Of a stretch of 61,105 nt of DNA, positions 35,993 to 44,497 are shown one piece after another. The DNA lies in contig JADKBU010000035.1 in assembly GCA_016714935.1 (NCBI GenBank), positions 1 to 61,105 on the forward strand, given 5' to 3'. Position 1 is the stretch's first letter, and each line of letters starts with the position of its first letter. Below the pieces are notes generated by a model that was not told where the DNA came from, did no database searches, and worked only from the letters and a program-made list of their open reading frames with translations. The translations under genes were made by a program, and so were the position numbers. This stretch comes from Candidatus Accumulibacter propinquus. GTDB taxonomy: Bacteria > Pseudomonadota > Gammaproteobacteria > Burkholderiales > Rhodocyclaceae.

Positions 35993-37204
35993 CTAGACGA
36001 CGATGCAGTTGTCCCGGAGGAAATCAAGGGCGTCGCGGCAGGTCGTGTCGGCGGCATCGAGGAGAACGGCCTCGGCCTCCGAAGCGAACTCCCTCCACAG
36101 TGCGGCCAGGTCATCCTGCATCTCGTAGGGCGCGGCGGCCCGGATGAAGGCGAGCACCGGCGGCTTCCTGAAACCGTCGGCGCGCAGCTTGCGGACCAGA
36201 GCGCGTGCTGCGGCTCTGGACAATGCAGGTTTGGGTGCGATGTCGGCTGCCAGACAGAGAAAAATCGTCAACAGGGAATTGTCATCCGTCTTGCCGCCGG
36301 TAATCCTTTGCCAGTCCTCAGATACCGCCGCATCGAACAGGCTGGCGTCCTCCGGACCGAAATCACGCAGAAAGTACAGTGGCTCCAGGTCACGGATCAA
36401 CTGGTTCATTGGCTGTGAAGCGTCGAGCACCTTCGGCAGATCCTCGGCCTCGACCCGTTGCAATTCGCGTCTGGCAACCGCCCGGTACGGTTCGGGCACG
36501 ACCTTGAAGATCTCCTGCAACCGTTTTCGTCCTTTGGCGGGAACCCCTTTCTTCCTGATCGCGTCGAAAATGGCGATCAGGCCGGCGGCGTTGGGCACGG
36601 CGGCGGGCGTGGCCGCGCTCAGATAGACGAGCATGGCGGTTCGGATCACCGATTCGACGGCGACGGTCGACACGTCCGCGGCGGCCATGCCGAGGTTCTC
36701 GGCAAACCACAGTCCGGCGGCAATCGCCAGTTGGTGGGTCTGCCGTTGGGCAAGTGCCTGGCGGTATTCGGCCAGGGTCCGCAAGGACCAGTCTTCGAGA
36801 AACTGCTTCTGGGATTGCCTGGCGAGGACGCCGTAGGAACCGTCCTCGGGCATCGCCCACAGCCGCTTGAGCATTTCGGAGCCGCCCCGTGAATGCGAGA
36901 GGAAGGTCTGGTCGCGCAGCGATCGCGCCGCTCTGGCGAGATCGCCGCCACTGCTCTCTTCGAGGAACAGACTGACCAGATTGACGATGCGCGCACGTGC
37001 CTCCTCGATATTCGGTCGCAGGTACTGGGTGCCGAAGAACTCGGCAATCTGCACCATCCCCTTCGGCGCGTCGTTGAGGATGTCGGCGAGTTTCTGCTGG
37101 GTGACGATTCCGTTGCGCACGCCGTAAACGAGCGCTCTTTCGAAAAACGGTCGATCGTCAAGTAGCGCAACCTGCTGGCTGCTGGGCGGCATGGGCTGGG
37201 ACAT
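35993..37204 (-). CDS. Conserved protein of unknown function in a J-domain operon
   Basis: A 403-residue, mostly helical cytoplasmic protein. Landmarks are DDRPFFERALVYGVRNG, QKLADILNDAPKGMVQIAEF, LVSLFLEESSGGDLARAARS and a C-terminal PVLAFIRAAAPYEMQDDLAA. No catalytic motif or membrane segment is recognised, and I cannot name a family. It is the last gene of a four-gene minus-strand operon after a 41-base gap. The upstream partners are two further unknown proteins and a J-domain protein, which hints at chaperone-assisted assembly, but this is speculation. Confidence 0.6.
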   Translation of the reverse strand: MSQPMPPSSQQVALLDDRPFFERALVYGVRNGIVTQQKLADILNDAPKGMVQIAEFFGTQYLRPNIEEARARIVNLVSLFLEESSGGDLARAARSLRDQTFLSHSRGGSEMLKRLWAMPEDGSYGVLARQSQKQFLEDWSLRTLAEYRQALAQRQTHQLAIAAGLWFAENLGMAAADVSTVAVESVIRTAMLVYLSAATPAAVPNAAGLIAIFDAIRKKGVPAKGRKRLQEIFKVVPEPYRAVARRELQRVEAEDLPKVLDASQPMNQLIRDLEPLYFLRDFGPEDASLFDAAVSEDWQRITGGKTDDNSLLTIFLCLAADIAPKPALSRAAARALVRKLRADGFRKPPVLAFIRAAAPYEMQDDLAALWREFASEAEAVLLDAADTTCRDALDFLRDNCIVV

Positions 37205-37245
37205 CCGTTTGCGGGCTGCTATCGGTCCAGGCGTGGGCGGCCGAA

Positions 37246-37971
37246 CTACAGCGCCGACTCTTCATCCGGCTCAGCCAGCGAAGCCGCAGCTGCGAAGCCA
37301 GGGGTCGCGGTGCCGTTCTCCGCGGATTCCGCCGCCCTGGCCCGCGCCCTCAGGATCAGCAGCACGTCCCGGAAGATCTCCGGGTGCTGGTAACGCAGCA
37401 TCCACGCCAGTTCCATCCAGTCATGATCGTCGACCTCGCTATGGCTCAGGAACGGACGATCGGCATCGGCATCGGAGAGCGCATCGAGACGTTCGTCATC
37501 GCTCATTTCGGCAGCCGATTCGTCGGTTTCGCCAAAGAAATCGAAGGTCCCGTTCCGGAAGAAATACTCGATGTTTTCGACGCGCTCGCAGAAGTAATCG
37601 GCCAGCACCTCGCAACCCCCTTCCAGTTCGCCGATGGCTTCGATGAACTCCGCGGGATCGCTGCCAACCCGGAAAAGCACCGAGTTGATCATGCCGTGCA
37701 GGCGCTCGTGACCGGCATCGCCGTAGCGCCTTTCGAGGACGATGGCGCGGGCAAACTGCTCGGGTGACACCAGGAGGTTGACCACCGACTCCCGCGACGC
37801 ATCGAAGTCACGAAGAACCGCCAACAGGTCCTTGGCAGGGAAGTCGTCGAGCGCCACCACCAGGGCCTCGTCGCCTTCGCTTTCGACCAGAGCAACCAGG
37901 GCGGCTTCGGCGCCGACGATGTCGCCGACGCGGATCAGATTCGCTGCTTTGGCGAGTACCGGATGGCTCAT
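37246..37971 (-). CDS. Conserved protein of unknown function (J-domain operon, gene 3)
   Basis: A 241-residue acidic protein. The front half (MSHPVLAKAANLIRVGDIVG, then ALVALVESEGDEALVVALDD and PAKDLLAVLRDFDASRESVV) is built of short helices that resemble the helical N-domain of MgtE-like proteins or HEAT-like pairs. Then follow LVSPEQFARAIVLERRYG and VEDIEYF-like stretches (ERVENIEYFFRNGTFDFFG). The C-terminus is low complexity. No function is known to me. The start ATG overlaps the preceding stop by one base (TGATG), so translation is coupled. Confidence 0.6.
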   Translation of the reverse strand: MSHPVLAKAANLIRVGDIVGAEAALVALVESEGDEALVVALDDFPAKDLLAVLRDFDASRESVVNLLVSPEQFARAIVLERRYGDAGHERLHGMINSVLFRVGSDPAEFIEAIGELEGGCEVLADYFCERVENIEYFFRNGTFDFFGETDESAAEMSDDERLDALSDADADRPFLSHSEVDDHDWMELAWMLRYQHPEIFRDVLLILRARARAAESAENGTATPGFAAAASLAEPDEESAL

Positions 37972-38534
37972 CAGTGGTCTCCGGAGAAGCGATCCCTGCG
38001 ATCGAAGCCCTGCTCGGAAAGCCAGTCGGCACCGGCCTCTTCGAGGTCGACATCGTCGTCGGACTCCGCGCGCCCGTCGTCATCATCGCCGCCGCCGTCA
38101 CCCCCGCTGCCCTGCGACGGTCCATCGCCGGACTCCGAAGGGATCGCCGAACGGCCGAGCAGGTACTCCAGGCACGCGGTCACGACCAGGAACTGCTCGC
38201 CATTCGGGTCCTTGAGGACAATGTTGGCCAGGGTTTCGGCCCACGGTTCCAGGTGTACCGACGCCTGCAGTTCCGACCAGCTGGGCAGGTCTTCCGGCTC
38301 CTGTGCGGCGAGGTCGCGCATCACTTCCGGACTGTCGAAGCGCATCCCGCCGTGGAAGGCGACGGCGACCATCTCCGGGTTGCACTCGATCATCGGCAGC
38401 AACTGGGACACCTGGCCCCGCTTTGCCTGCAGCCGTTTCGCCAGGACATCGTGTCCCGCCGAATCGGTCGTCAGGTCGTCGAGTTCGGCCTCATAGGCGG
38501 ATTTCAGTTCTTCAAAAAATGACGAGAGTCTCAC
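37971..38534 (-). CDS. Conserved protein of unknown function (J-domain operon, gene 2)
   Basis: A 187-residue protein from a GTG at 38534 that overlaps the J-protein stop. The first 125 residues are folded-looking (MRLSSFFEELKSAYEAELDD, LLPMIECNPEMVAVAFHGG, ASVHLEPWAETLANIVLKDP and FLVVTACLEYLLG). The rest is a Gly/Asp-rich acidic linker (GGDGGGDDDDG, then ESDDDVDLEEAGADWL), probably disordered. No family is recognised. It lies between the J protein and the next unknown gene. Confidence 0.6.
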   Translation of the reverse strand: MRLSSFFEELKSAYEAELDDLTTDSAGHDVLAKRLQAKRGQVSQLLPMIECNPEMVAVAFHGGMRFDSPEVMRDLAAQEPEDLPSWSELQASVHLEPWAETLANIVLKDPNGEQFLVVTACLEYLLGRSAIPSESGDGPSQGSGGDGGGDDDDGRAESDDDVDLEEAGADWLSEQGFDRRDRFSGDH

Positions 38535-38809
38535 GGCAATACCCCTTCAAGATAGTTCTTCCAGATCTCCCGCGCCGTTTCGAGCGGCTTCTCGAGCAGA
38601 TTGCGGCGTCGATTCTCATCATAGGCGTAGCGTCGCGCGACGTCCGAAAGCGTTTCGTAGGCTTCCTGGACATCGCGGAATTTGTCCGTCGCTTCCGGGG
38701 CCGTGTTCCGGTCCGGGTGAAACTGCAAGGCCTTCCTGCGATAGGCCGACCTGACCTCGTCGCCTGACGCGTCGCTGGCGATACCCAGTATGGCGTAATG
38801 GTCCTTCAT
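38531..38809 (-). CDS. Small J-domain (DnaJ-like) protein
   Basis: A 92-residue protein that is little more than a J domain: KDHYAILGIASDASGDEVRS, AYRRKALQFHPDRNTAPEA with the HPD tripeptide needed to stimulate Hsp70 ATPase, then YETLSDVARRYAYDENRR. There is no Gly/Phe or zinc-finger region, so it is a type III J protein, usually a client-specific Hsp70 partner. It is the first gene of the four-gene minus-strand operon, and its stop overlaps the next start (GTGA). Confidence 0.85.
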   Translation of the reverse strand: MKDHYAILGIASDASGDEVRSAYRRKALQFHPDRNTAPEATDKFRDVQEAYETLSDVARRYAYDENRRRNLLEKPLETAREIWKNYLEGVLP

Positions 38810-38931
38810 GCACCCTCAACAAGTCGGTGGGCGTGCCGCCCGATGGCCCATTCTAGCAGCCTCGGCGCGCCCGCATGCGGGCAGGGCCGCTCGACGGCAG
38901 CCCGCCGCACGCGGCGCTTGTGTACCGTTGA

Positions 38932-39771
38932 TCAGGCAAGCCCCAGGCGCTGCCACAGGGTGCTGGTCAGCAGCACCTGATTGAGGGTGTAGAAGTGCAG
39001 GCCGGGCACCCCACTGGCCAGCAGTTGTTCGCAGAGGTGCGTGACGACATCGAGGCCGAAGGCCTGGATCGATGCCGTATCGTCACCGTAGCTTTCGAGC
39101 CGGCGCCGGATCCAGCGCGGAATCTCGGCGCCGCAGTTGTCGGAAAAGCGCGCCAGACTGCTGTAGCTGGAAATCGGCATGATGCCGGGAACGATCGGGA
39201 CGTCGATGCCGATCGCCCGGGATTCGTCGACGAAGTTCGCGTAGGCATCGAAGTTGTAGAAATACTGGGTGATCGCCGAATTGGCGCCGGCATCGAGCTT
39301 GCGCTTGAAGGCCAGGAGGTCTTCGCGCGGGCTCTTGGCCTGCGGGTGATACTCCGGGTACGCGGCGACTTCGATGTGGAACCAGTCGCCGGTTTCGGCA
39401 CGGATGAATTCAACGAGTTCGTTGGCGTAGCGAAACGCACCGGGCCGGGCCATCCCCGACGGCAGGTCGCCGCGCAGCGCCACGAGCTGCCGGATACCGT
39501 GCGCCCGGTACTGGTCCAGGATGCTGCGAATGCTCTCGCGCGTCGAACCGATGCACGACAGGTGGGGCGCCGCGGCGTGGCCTTCGCTCTGGATTTCGAG
39601 CACGGTATCGAGGGTGCGGTCGCGCGTCGAACCGCCGGCACCAAAAGTGACGGAGAAGAAGCTGGGTTTGAGCAGCGCCATGCGCGCGCGCGCGGCGCGC
39701 AGCTTCTCCGCACCCTCGGGCGTTTGCGGCGGGAAGAGTTCAAGACTGAAGGTACGAAGGTCAGGGGTCAT
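38932..39771 (-). CDS. metF: 5,10-methylenetetrahydrofolate reductase
   Basis: A 279-residue FAD enzyme that makes 5-methyl-tetrahydrofolate for methionine synthesis. Motifs: FSLELFPPQTPEGAEKL (catalytic Glu), FFSVTFGAGGSTRDRTLDTV, LVALRGDLPSG, FHIEVAAYPEYHP and AGANSAITQYFYNFDAY, with VPGIMPISSYSSLARFSD. It is the last gene of the ahcY operon, seven bases after the membrane-protein gene, which fits joint control of methyl-cycle genes by the upstream SAH riboswitch. Confidence 0.95.
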   Translation of the reverse strand: MTPDLRTFSLELFPPQTPEGAEKLRAARARMALLKPSFFSVTFGAGGSTRDRTLDTVLEIQSEGHAAAPHLSCIGSTRESIRSILDQYRAHGIRQLVALRGDLPSGMARPGAFRYANELVEFIRAETGDWFHIEVAAYPEYHPQAKSPREDLLAFKRKLDAGANSAITQYFYNFDAYANFVDESRAIGIDVPIVPGIMPISSYSSLARFSDNCGAEIPRWIRRRLESYGDDTASIQAFGLDVVTHLCEQLLASGVPGLHFYTLNQVLLTSTLWQRLGLA

Positions 39772-39778
39772 GACGAGA

Positions 39779-40132
39779 CTATGACGTACGTTTTCCCGTC
39801 GGCAGGAGCGACGAAAGCAGCGACGAGAAAATACTGTAGAGGATGGCGCCGAACACTCCCGGCCAGAAACCGCCGACGACGAAGCCTTCCAGCAGCGAAC
39901 CCGCCAGCCAGAACATCAGGCCATTCAGGACGAAGAGAAAGAGCCCCAGCGTCAACAGCGTGACCGGAAGCGTCAGCAGGAGCAACAGGGGGCGCAAGAC
40001 GGCGTTCACCAACCCGAGCACCAGGGCTGCGACCATCGCCGACCCGAAAGACGCCACCTGTATCGATGGCAGCAAATAGGCGACGGCAAGCAGCGCGAGG
40101 GCGTTGAGCAACCAGAGCAGGATCAGTCGCAC
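39779..40132 (-). CDS. Small membrane protein of the phage-holin-like family (PF04020)
   Basis: A 117-residue protein from a GTG at 40132 with four predicted membrane helices (LILLWLLNALALLAVAYLL, MVAALVLGLVNAVLRPLLLL, then VTLLTLGLFLFVLNGLMFW and VFGAILYSIFSSLLSSLL). The NAVLRPLL motif is typical of the PF04020 family, named holin-like or YvlD, whose function is not established. It lies 24 bases after ahcY and 7 before metF. This position between two methyl-cycle genes is seen in many betaproteobacteria, so it might be linked to that pathway, but no role is known. Confidence 0.8.
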   Translation of the reverse strand: MRLILLWLLNALALLAVAYLLPSIQVASFGSAMVAALVLGLVNAVLRPLLLLLTLPVTLLTLGLFLFVLNGLMFWLAGSLLEGFVVGGFWPGVFGAILYSIFSSLLSSLLPTGKRTS

Positions 40133-40156
40133 GGCGGTCCCCTGTCGAGGTGAGTA

Positions 40157-41569
40157 TCAGTAGCGATAGTGGTCGGACTTGTAGGGGCCTTCCTTGGCGA
40201 CACCGATGTACGCCGCCTGCTGATCGGTCAGTTCGGAAAGCTGCGCATTGAGTTTCTTGAGTTGCAGGCGGGCGACCTTCTCGTCGAGGTGTTTGGGCAG
40301 CGTATAGACGCCGATCGGGTAGTCGGCATTGCGCGTGAACAGCTCGATCTGGGCGATCGTCTGGTTGGCGAACGACGAACTCATCACGTAGGACGGATGG
40401 CCGGTACCGCAACCGAGGTTGACCAGCCGACCCTTGGCCAGCAGGATGATGCGCTTGCCATCCGGGAAGATGACATGGTCGACCTGCGGCTTGATCTCTT
40501 CCCAGGGGTAGACCTCGACCGAGGCGACGTCGATTTCGCTGTCGAAGTGGCCGATGTTGCAGACGATCGCCTCGTCCTTCATCTTCTGCATGTGCGCATG
40601 CGTGATGACGTGGTAGTTGCCGGTGCAGGTGACGAAGATGTCGGCCTTGTCGGCGGCGTAGTCCATGGTCACCACGCGGTAACCTTCCATGGCCGCCTGC
40701 AGCGCACAGATCGGATCGATTTCGGTGACCCACACTTGCGCCGACAAGGCGCGCATGGCCTGCGCAGAGCCCTTGCCGACGTCGCCATAGCCGGCGATCA
40801 AGGCGACCTTGCCGGCAATCATCACGTCGGTGGCGCGCTTGACGCCATCCACCAGGGACTCGCGGCAGCCGTAGAGGTTGTCGAATTTCGACTTGGTGAC
40901 CGAGTCATTGACGTTGATCGCCGGAAACTTGAGTTCGCCCTTGGCGTGCATCTGGTACAGGCGGTGGACACCGGTGGTGGTTTCCTCGGTCACCCCCTTG
41001 ACCGCCGCCAGGCGCAGCGAGTACCAGCCCGGGTCGCTGGCCAGCTTGGCCTTGATCGCCGCGAACAGGATCGTCTCTTCCTCGGAAGTCGGGCTGGCCA
41101 GCACCGAAGCATCACTCTCGGCACGCGCACCGAGATGCAGCAGCAGCGTCGCGTCGCCGCCATCGTCGAGGATCATGTTGCTGTAACCGCCATCCGGCCA
41201 TTCGAAAATGCGGTGGGTGTAGTCCCAATAGTCCTGCAGCGACTCGCCCTTGACGGCAAAGACCGCCACGCCGGCGGCGGCGATGGCGGCGGCGGCGTGA
41301 TCCTGCGTCGAGAAGATGTTGCACGAGGCCCAGCGCACCTCGGCACCGAGAGCGGTCAGGGTCTCGATCAGCACCGCGGTCTGGATGGTCATGTGCAGCG
41401 AACCGGTGATGCGCGCGCCCTGCAGCGGTCTGGCGGCAGCGAATTCCTCGCGAATCGCCATCAGGCCCGGCATTTCGGTTTCGGCGATACGAATTTCCTT
41501 GCGGCCCCAGTCGGCGAGACCGAGGTCGGCAATCACGTAGTCTTGAGTTTGGGTAACAGCATCCGACAC
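40157..41569 (-). CDS. ahcY: Adenosylhomocysteinase (S-adenosylhomocysteine hydrolase)
   Basis: A 470-residue enzyme that splits S-adenosylhomocysteine into adenosine and homocysteine. It starts with GTG at 41569 (reading M-S-D-A-V-T-Q), with AAGGAG ten bases upstream; longer frames run through the riboswitch and are not real. Signature segments: DYVIADLGLADWGRKEI, GSLHMTIQTAVLIETL, NIFSTQDHAAAAIA, the NAD-binding GYGDVGKGSAQAMR, and YPIGVYTLPKHLDEKVA, ending in the conserved SDHYRY. The long insertion near residues 150-190 is typical of bacterial AhcY. It is first in the ahcY-membrane protein-metF operon. Confidence 0.97.
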   Translation of the reverse strand: MSDAVTQTQDYVIADLGLADWGRKEIRIAETEMPGLMAIREEFAAARPLQGARITGSLHMTIQTAVLIETLTALGAEVRWASCNIFSTQDHAAAAIAAAGVAVFAVKGESLQDYWDYTHRIFEWPDGGYSNMILDDGGDATLLLHLGARAESDASVLASPTSEEETILFAAIKAKLASDPGWYSLRLAAVKGVTEETTTGVHRLYQMHAKGELKFPAINVNDSVTKSKFDNLYGCRESLVDGVKRATDVMIAGKVALIAGYGDVGKGSAQAMRALSAQVWVTEIDPICALQAAMEGYRVVTMDYAADKADIFVTCTGNYHVITHAHMQKMKDEAIVCNIGHFDSEIDVASVEVYPWEEIKPQVDHVIFPDGKRIILLAKGRLVNLGCGTGHPSYVMSSSFANQTIAQIELFTRNADYPIGVYTLPKHLDEKVARLQLKKLNAQLSELTDQQAAYIGVAKEGPYKSDHYRY

Positions 41570-41677
41570 AGTAAGGCTCCTTGAGAACTGTGACCGGGAG
41601 AGGAAGTGCGGGTGCCTGCTGGCGGAAGAACCTCCGCCTACGCCCACCCATCTTCCCATGCCCGGCACGGGTTGGTT

Positions 41678-41749
41678 GGATGAGCGCCGTTCGAGAAATC
41701 CGAGCCTGAAACTGTCGGACGACAGCCCTGCAGCGCTCCTCGGATTAGG
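41678..41749 (-). ncRNA. S-adenosylhomocysteine (SAH) riboswitch
   Basis: On the minus strand the leader reads CCGAGGAGCGCTGCAGG, then a hairpin CTGTCG/CGACAG-like, CAGGCTCGG and finally GGCGCTC. CCGAG pairs with CTCGG, and GAGCGC pairs with the downstream GGCGCTC to give the H-type pseudoknot typical of the SAH riboswitch. The conserved GAGGAGCGCTGC and CAGGCTCGG segments are unmistakable. It lies about 110 bases before ahcY. SAH binding turns the operon on in known members. Confidence 0.93.
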
Positions 41750-41753
41750 ACGG

Positions 41754-41759
41754 ATTATA
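41754..41759 (-). promoter_or_regulatory. -10 box of the ahcY promoter
   Basis: A perfect TATAAT on the minus strand lies six bases before the riboswitch, so transcription would begin right at the aptamer. The -35 is weak: nothing close to TTGACA at the right spacing. Confidence 0.75.
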
Positions 41760-41822
41760 ACCCGGCTTCTGCCGTCCAGACTGTGACGAAATGCACTCAC
41801 CGGCGCAGAAGTCGGAATTCGT

Positions 41823-42200
41823 TCAGTAAGACAGCGAATCGTAAGTCGGCTTGCGCCCCCGGATCTCGACACTGACCTGGTTGGGCGCACAAATCGCAAT
41901 CTCGCCGGGGCGCGCCAACCACCCCTGGCGTACGCAATACTGGCGGGGACCGGGGTCCGAGGCGACGCGAGCCCGACCCCGCTCGACGACGACCGTGGTA
42001 ATGCCCAGCGGACCGGGAACGTCCAGCCTTCGGTTGCGCGCCAGATCGAGTTCAGAAAAGACTTCGCCGCCGCGGCGGACGATTGCCTTCTCGGCGACGC
42101 CGGCCTGCCACGCCAATGGAAACGACACGCCGCAAACCGCGAGACCCAGCAACATCACCAGCCAGTCACCGGGCTTGAGCAGCCCGATCCAGGGTATCAC
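41823..42200 (-). CDS. NusG domain II-containing membrane-anchored protein
   Basis: A 125-residue protein from a GTG at 42200 that overlaps the rapZ stop. A single N-terminal membrane helix (DWLVMLLGLAVCGVSFPLAW) is followed by a small beta domain: GPLGITTVVVERGRARVASD, then YCVRQGWLARPGEIAICAPN and QVSVEIRG. The RQGWLxxPGexxxCxPNxxxxxI pattern is the stand-alone NusG domain II family found in many bacteria, of unknown role. It is not a NusG elongation factor. Coupled to rapZ. Confidence 0.75.
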   Translation of the reverse strand: MIPWIGLLKPGDWLVMLLGLAVCGVSFPLAWQAGVAEKAIVRRGGEVFSELDLARNRRLDVPGPLGITTVVVERGRARVASDPGPRQYCVRQGWLARPGEIAICAPNQVSVEIRGRKPTYDSLSY

Positions 42201-43078
42201 TGGGTGCCGTTGGTGGCCATCAGGAGCGGGCGCGACTCACGGTGACGAACCAGCACGCGCGCGCAACCACGAAACTCGCGGCCCAGCCACTCGGCGAGGT
42301 AGACCGAGCGATGCTGACCACCGGTGCAGCCAATACCCACCGTCAGGTAGTTGCGGCTGTCCTGGACATAGCAAGGCAACCAGGAGCGAATGAAGCCGGC
42401 GATGTCACTACGCATGCGCAGGACTTCGGGTTCGGCCTCGAGGAAATCAATCACCGGCGCATCGCGACCGGTGAGCGGCCGCAGATTTGGATCGTAGTGT
42501 GGATTGGGCAGACAACGAACGTCAAAAACCAGGTCGGCGTCGAGCGGAATGCCGTTCTTGAACCCGAAGGACTCGAACAACAGGGTCAGGCCCTGCGAAG
42601 GATCGTCGGTGACCTCCCTGGTCACGAACTGACGGACCCACTCGCGTAGTGCGCTGGCCTTGACACCACTGGTATCGATGTGGTGACCGAGGGCACCCAA
42701 CTCGCCAAGCCGGATGCGTTCTTCGGCAATCGCTTCGGTCAATGTCAAGCGGTCGCTGGCCAACGGATGTCGGCGTCGCGTTTCGGAATAGCGCTTGATC
42801 AGGGTGGCATCCTGCGCATCGAGAAACAGGAACTGCAGATCGAGTTCGTTGGCACGCAAAGCGTCGAGCTGTAACGGCAGCATGGCGACGCTGTCGCCAC
42901 CGCGGATGTCGATCACCACGCCCACCTTGTCGTAGCCCTGCAGGTCAAGCTGGCCGACAAGCTGCTGCAACAACTGCGAGGGCAGGTTGTCGACGCAATA
43001 ATAGTTGGCATCCTCAAGCACTTTGAGGGCGATCGATTTGCCGGAACCGGACAGGCCGCTGATGAGAACGAGATGCAT
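42197..43078 (-). CDS. rapZ: RNase adapter protein RapZ
   Basis: A 293-residue protein. The start at 43078 (MHLVLISGLSGSGKS) begins with the P-loop, residues 8-15. Later motifs: YYCVDNLPSQLLQQL, VGVVIDIRGGDS, FLFLDAQDATLIKRYSETRR and RHPL, then FGFKNGIPLDADLVFDVR, LPNPHY and a C-terminal GIGCTGGQHRSVYLAEWL. It matches RapZ/YvcJ, which binds GlcN6P and directs RNase E to the GlmZ sRNA in enterobacteria. Targets in this organism are unknown. Transcribed divergently from the M20 hydrolase. Confidence 0.95.
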   Translation of the reverse strand: MHLVLISGLSGSGKSIALKVLEDANYYCVDNLPSQLLQQLVGQLDLQGYDKVGVVIDIRGGDSVAMLPLQLDALRANELDLQFLFLDAQDATLIKRYSETRRRHPLASDRLTLTEAIAEERIRLGELGALGHHIDTSGVKASALREWVRQFVTREVTDDPSQGLTLLFESFGFKNGIPLDADLVFDVRCLPNPHYDPNLRPLTGRDAPVIDFLEAEPEVLRMRSDIAGFIRSWLPCYVQDSRNYLTVGIGCTGGQHRSVYLAEWLGREFRGCARVLVRHRESRPLLMATNGTQ

Positions 43079-43161
43079 GACCTCAAGGATAACGGAAGCC
43101 CGGCTCCCCGGGCAAGTCACTCTGGAATAAACTTGCAGCCTACCGTTGACAGGCCGGTCTT

Positions 43162-44325
43162 ATGACACCTCTGAACATCCCTTTTCTCGATGAACTCGCG
43201 GCAATCCGGCGCGACATCCACGCGCACCCCGAACTCGCATTCAATGAGCTGAGGACCGCCGAACTGGTGGCTCGCGAGTTGACGCGTTATGGACTGGAAG
43301 TCCATTGCGGCCTGGCCGGCACCGGTGTCATCGGCGTTCTGCGCAAGGGGAGCGGCACACGTGCGATTGGCCTGCGTGCGGACATGGATGCGCTGCCTTT
43401 GCAGGAGAAGAACGATTTCCCGCACCGCTCGAGAGACCCCGGCAGAATGCACGCCTGCGGGCATGATGGGCACACCACGATCCTGCTCGGTGCCGCGCGC
43501 TACCTCGCCGAACACCGCGATGACCTGGATTTCGACGGCACGGTTTACTTCATCTTCCAACCCGCCGAGGAGTCCGAGGGAGGCGCCGCCGTAATGATCG
43601 CCGACGGTCTCTTCGACAGGTTTCCAATGGAGGCGGTGTTCGGACTGCACAACTGGCCCGGAATTCCGGTGGGCGAAATGGCGGTGCGGCCAGGGCCGGT
43701 CATGGCCGGCACCTGCACCTTCGAGGTTTCGGTCCGCGGCCACGGTTGCCACGCGGCGATGCCGCATCAGGGGGTCGACACGCTGGTGGTCAGCAGCCAG
43801 CTGGTACTGGCCCTGCAGACCGTCGTCGCCCGCAACCTGCACCCTTGCGAATCGGCGGTCGTCAGCGTCACCCAGATCCACGCCGGCGAGGCGTGGAACA
43901 TCATTCCCGACGATGCCGTTCTGCGCGGCACCATCCGCAGCTTCAACGCCGAAACACAGGAACTTGTCGAGCGCGCCGTCGAGCGGCTGTGCACTGGAAT
44001 CGCCAGCGCTTTCGGAGCGCAAATCTCGGTGCGCTTCGATCACCGCTATCCGCCGACGGTCAACAGCGTCGCACAAAGCGAGGTCTGCCGGCAGGTGGCG
44101 ACGGCCTTGCTCGGTCCGGACAAGGTGCGCACCAACGAACTGCCGTCGATGGGCGCCGAAGACTTCGCCTACATGCTGCGCGAGAAACCCGGTTGTTATG
44201 TCTGGCTGGGCAATGGTCCGGGCACGGGAGGCTGCACCCTGCACAATCCACATTACGACTTCAACGACGAAATCCTGCCGCTGGGAGTGAATTACTGGGT
44301 CCGCCTGGTGAGCGCCGTGCTGTAA
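43162..44325 (+). CDS. M20 family amidohydrolase (hippurate-hydrolase type)
   Basis: A 387-residue zinc hydrolase of the amidohydrolase/M20D group: RRDIHAHPELAFNE at the start, GLRADMDALPL, then HACGHDGHTTILLGAA with metal ligands, and FQPAEESEGGAAVMI with the catalytic Glu. The dimerisation lid is in the middle (FEVSVRGHGCHAAMPHQGVD). The end has PSMGAEDFAYML. Such enzymes cut N-acyl amino acids (hippurate, N-acetyl amino acids); the exact substrate is unknown. It stands alone, divergent from rapZ. Confidence 0.85.
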   Translation: MTPLNIPFLDELAAIRRDIHAHPELAFNELRTAELVARELTRYGLEVHCGLAGTGVIGVLRKGSGTRAIGLRADMDALPLQEKNDFPHRSRDPGRMHACGHDGHTTILLGAARYLAEHRDDLDFDGTVYFIFQPAEESEGGAAVMIADGLFDRFPMEAVFGLHNWPGIPVGEMAVRPGPVMAGTCTFEVSVRGHGCHAAMPHQGVDTLVVSSQLVLALQTVVARNLHPCESAVVSVTQIHAGEAWNIIPDDAVLRGTIRSFNAETQELVERAVERLCTGIASAFGAQISVRFDHRYPPTVNSVAQSEVCRQVATALLGPDKVRTNELPSMGAEDFAYMLREKPGCYVWLGNGPGTGGCTLHNPHYDFNDEILPLGVNYWVRLVSAVL

Positions 44326-44497
44326 GGAATTTTTTGTTACACTCGGGGAGGGGTCAATGGGGTGCCGTGCTTCGGCCACGACCAGGCCCCGACGCCACAG
44401 GTCCAAAAAATGGCGGGGAACGCCCGGTGCAGTATTCAGGCGCTCCCCGAGTTTCGGCCGAAGCCGGAACTCCCCAGACCATAAAAAGGAGAACAGC

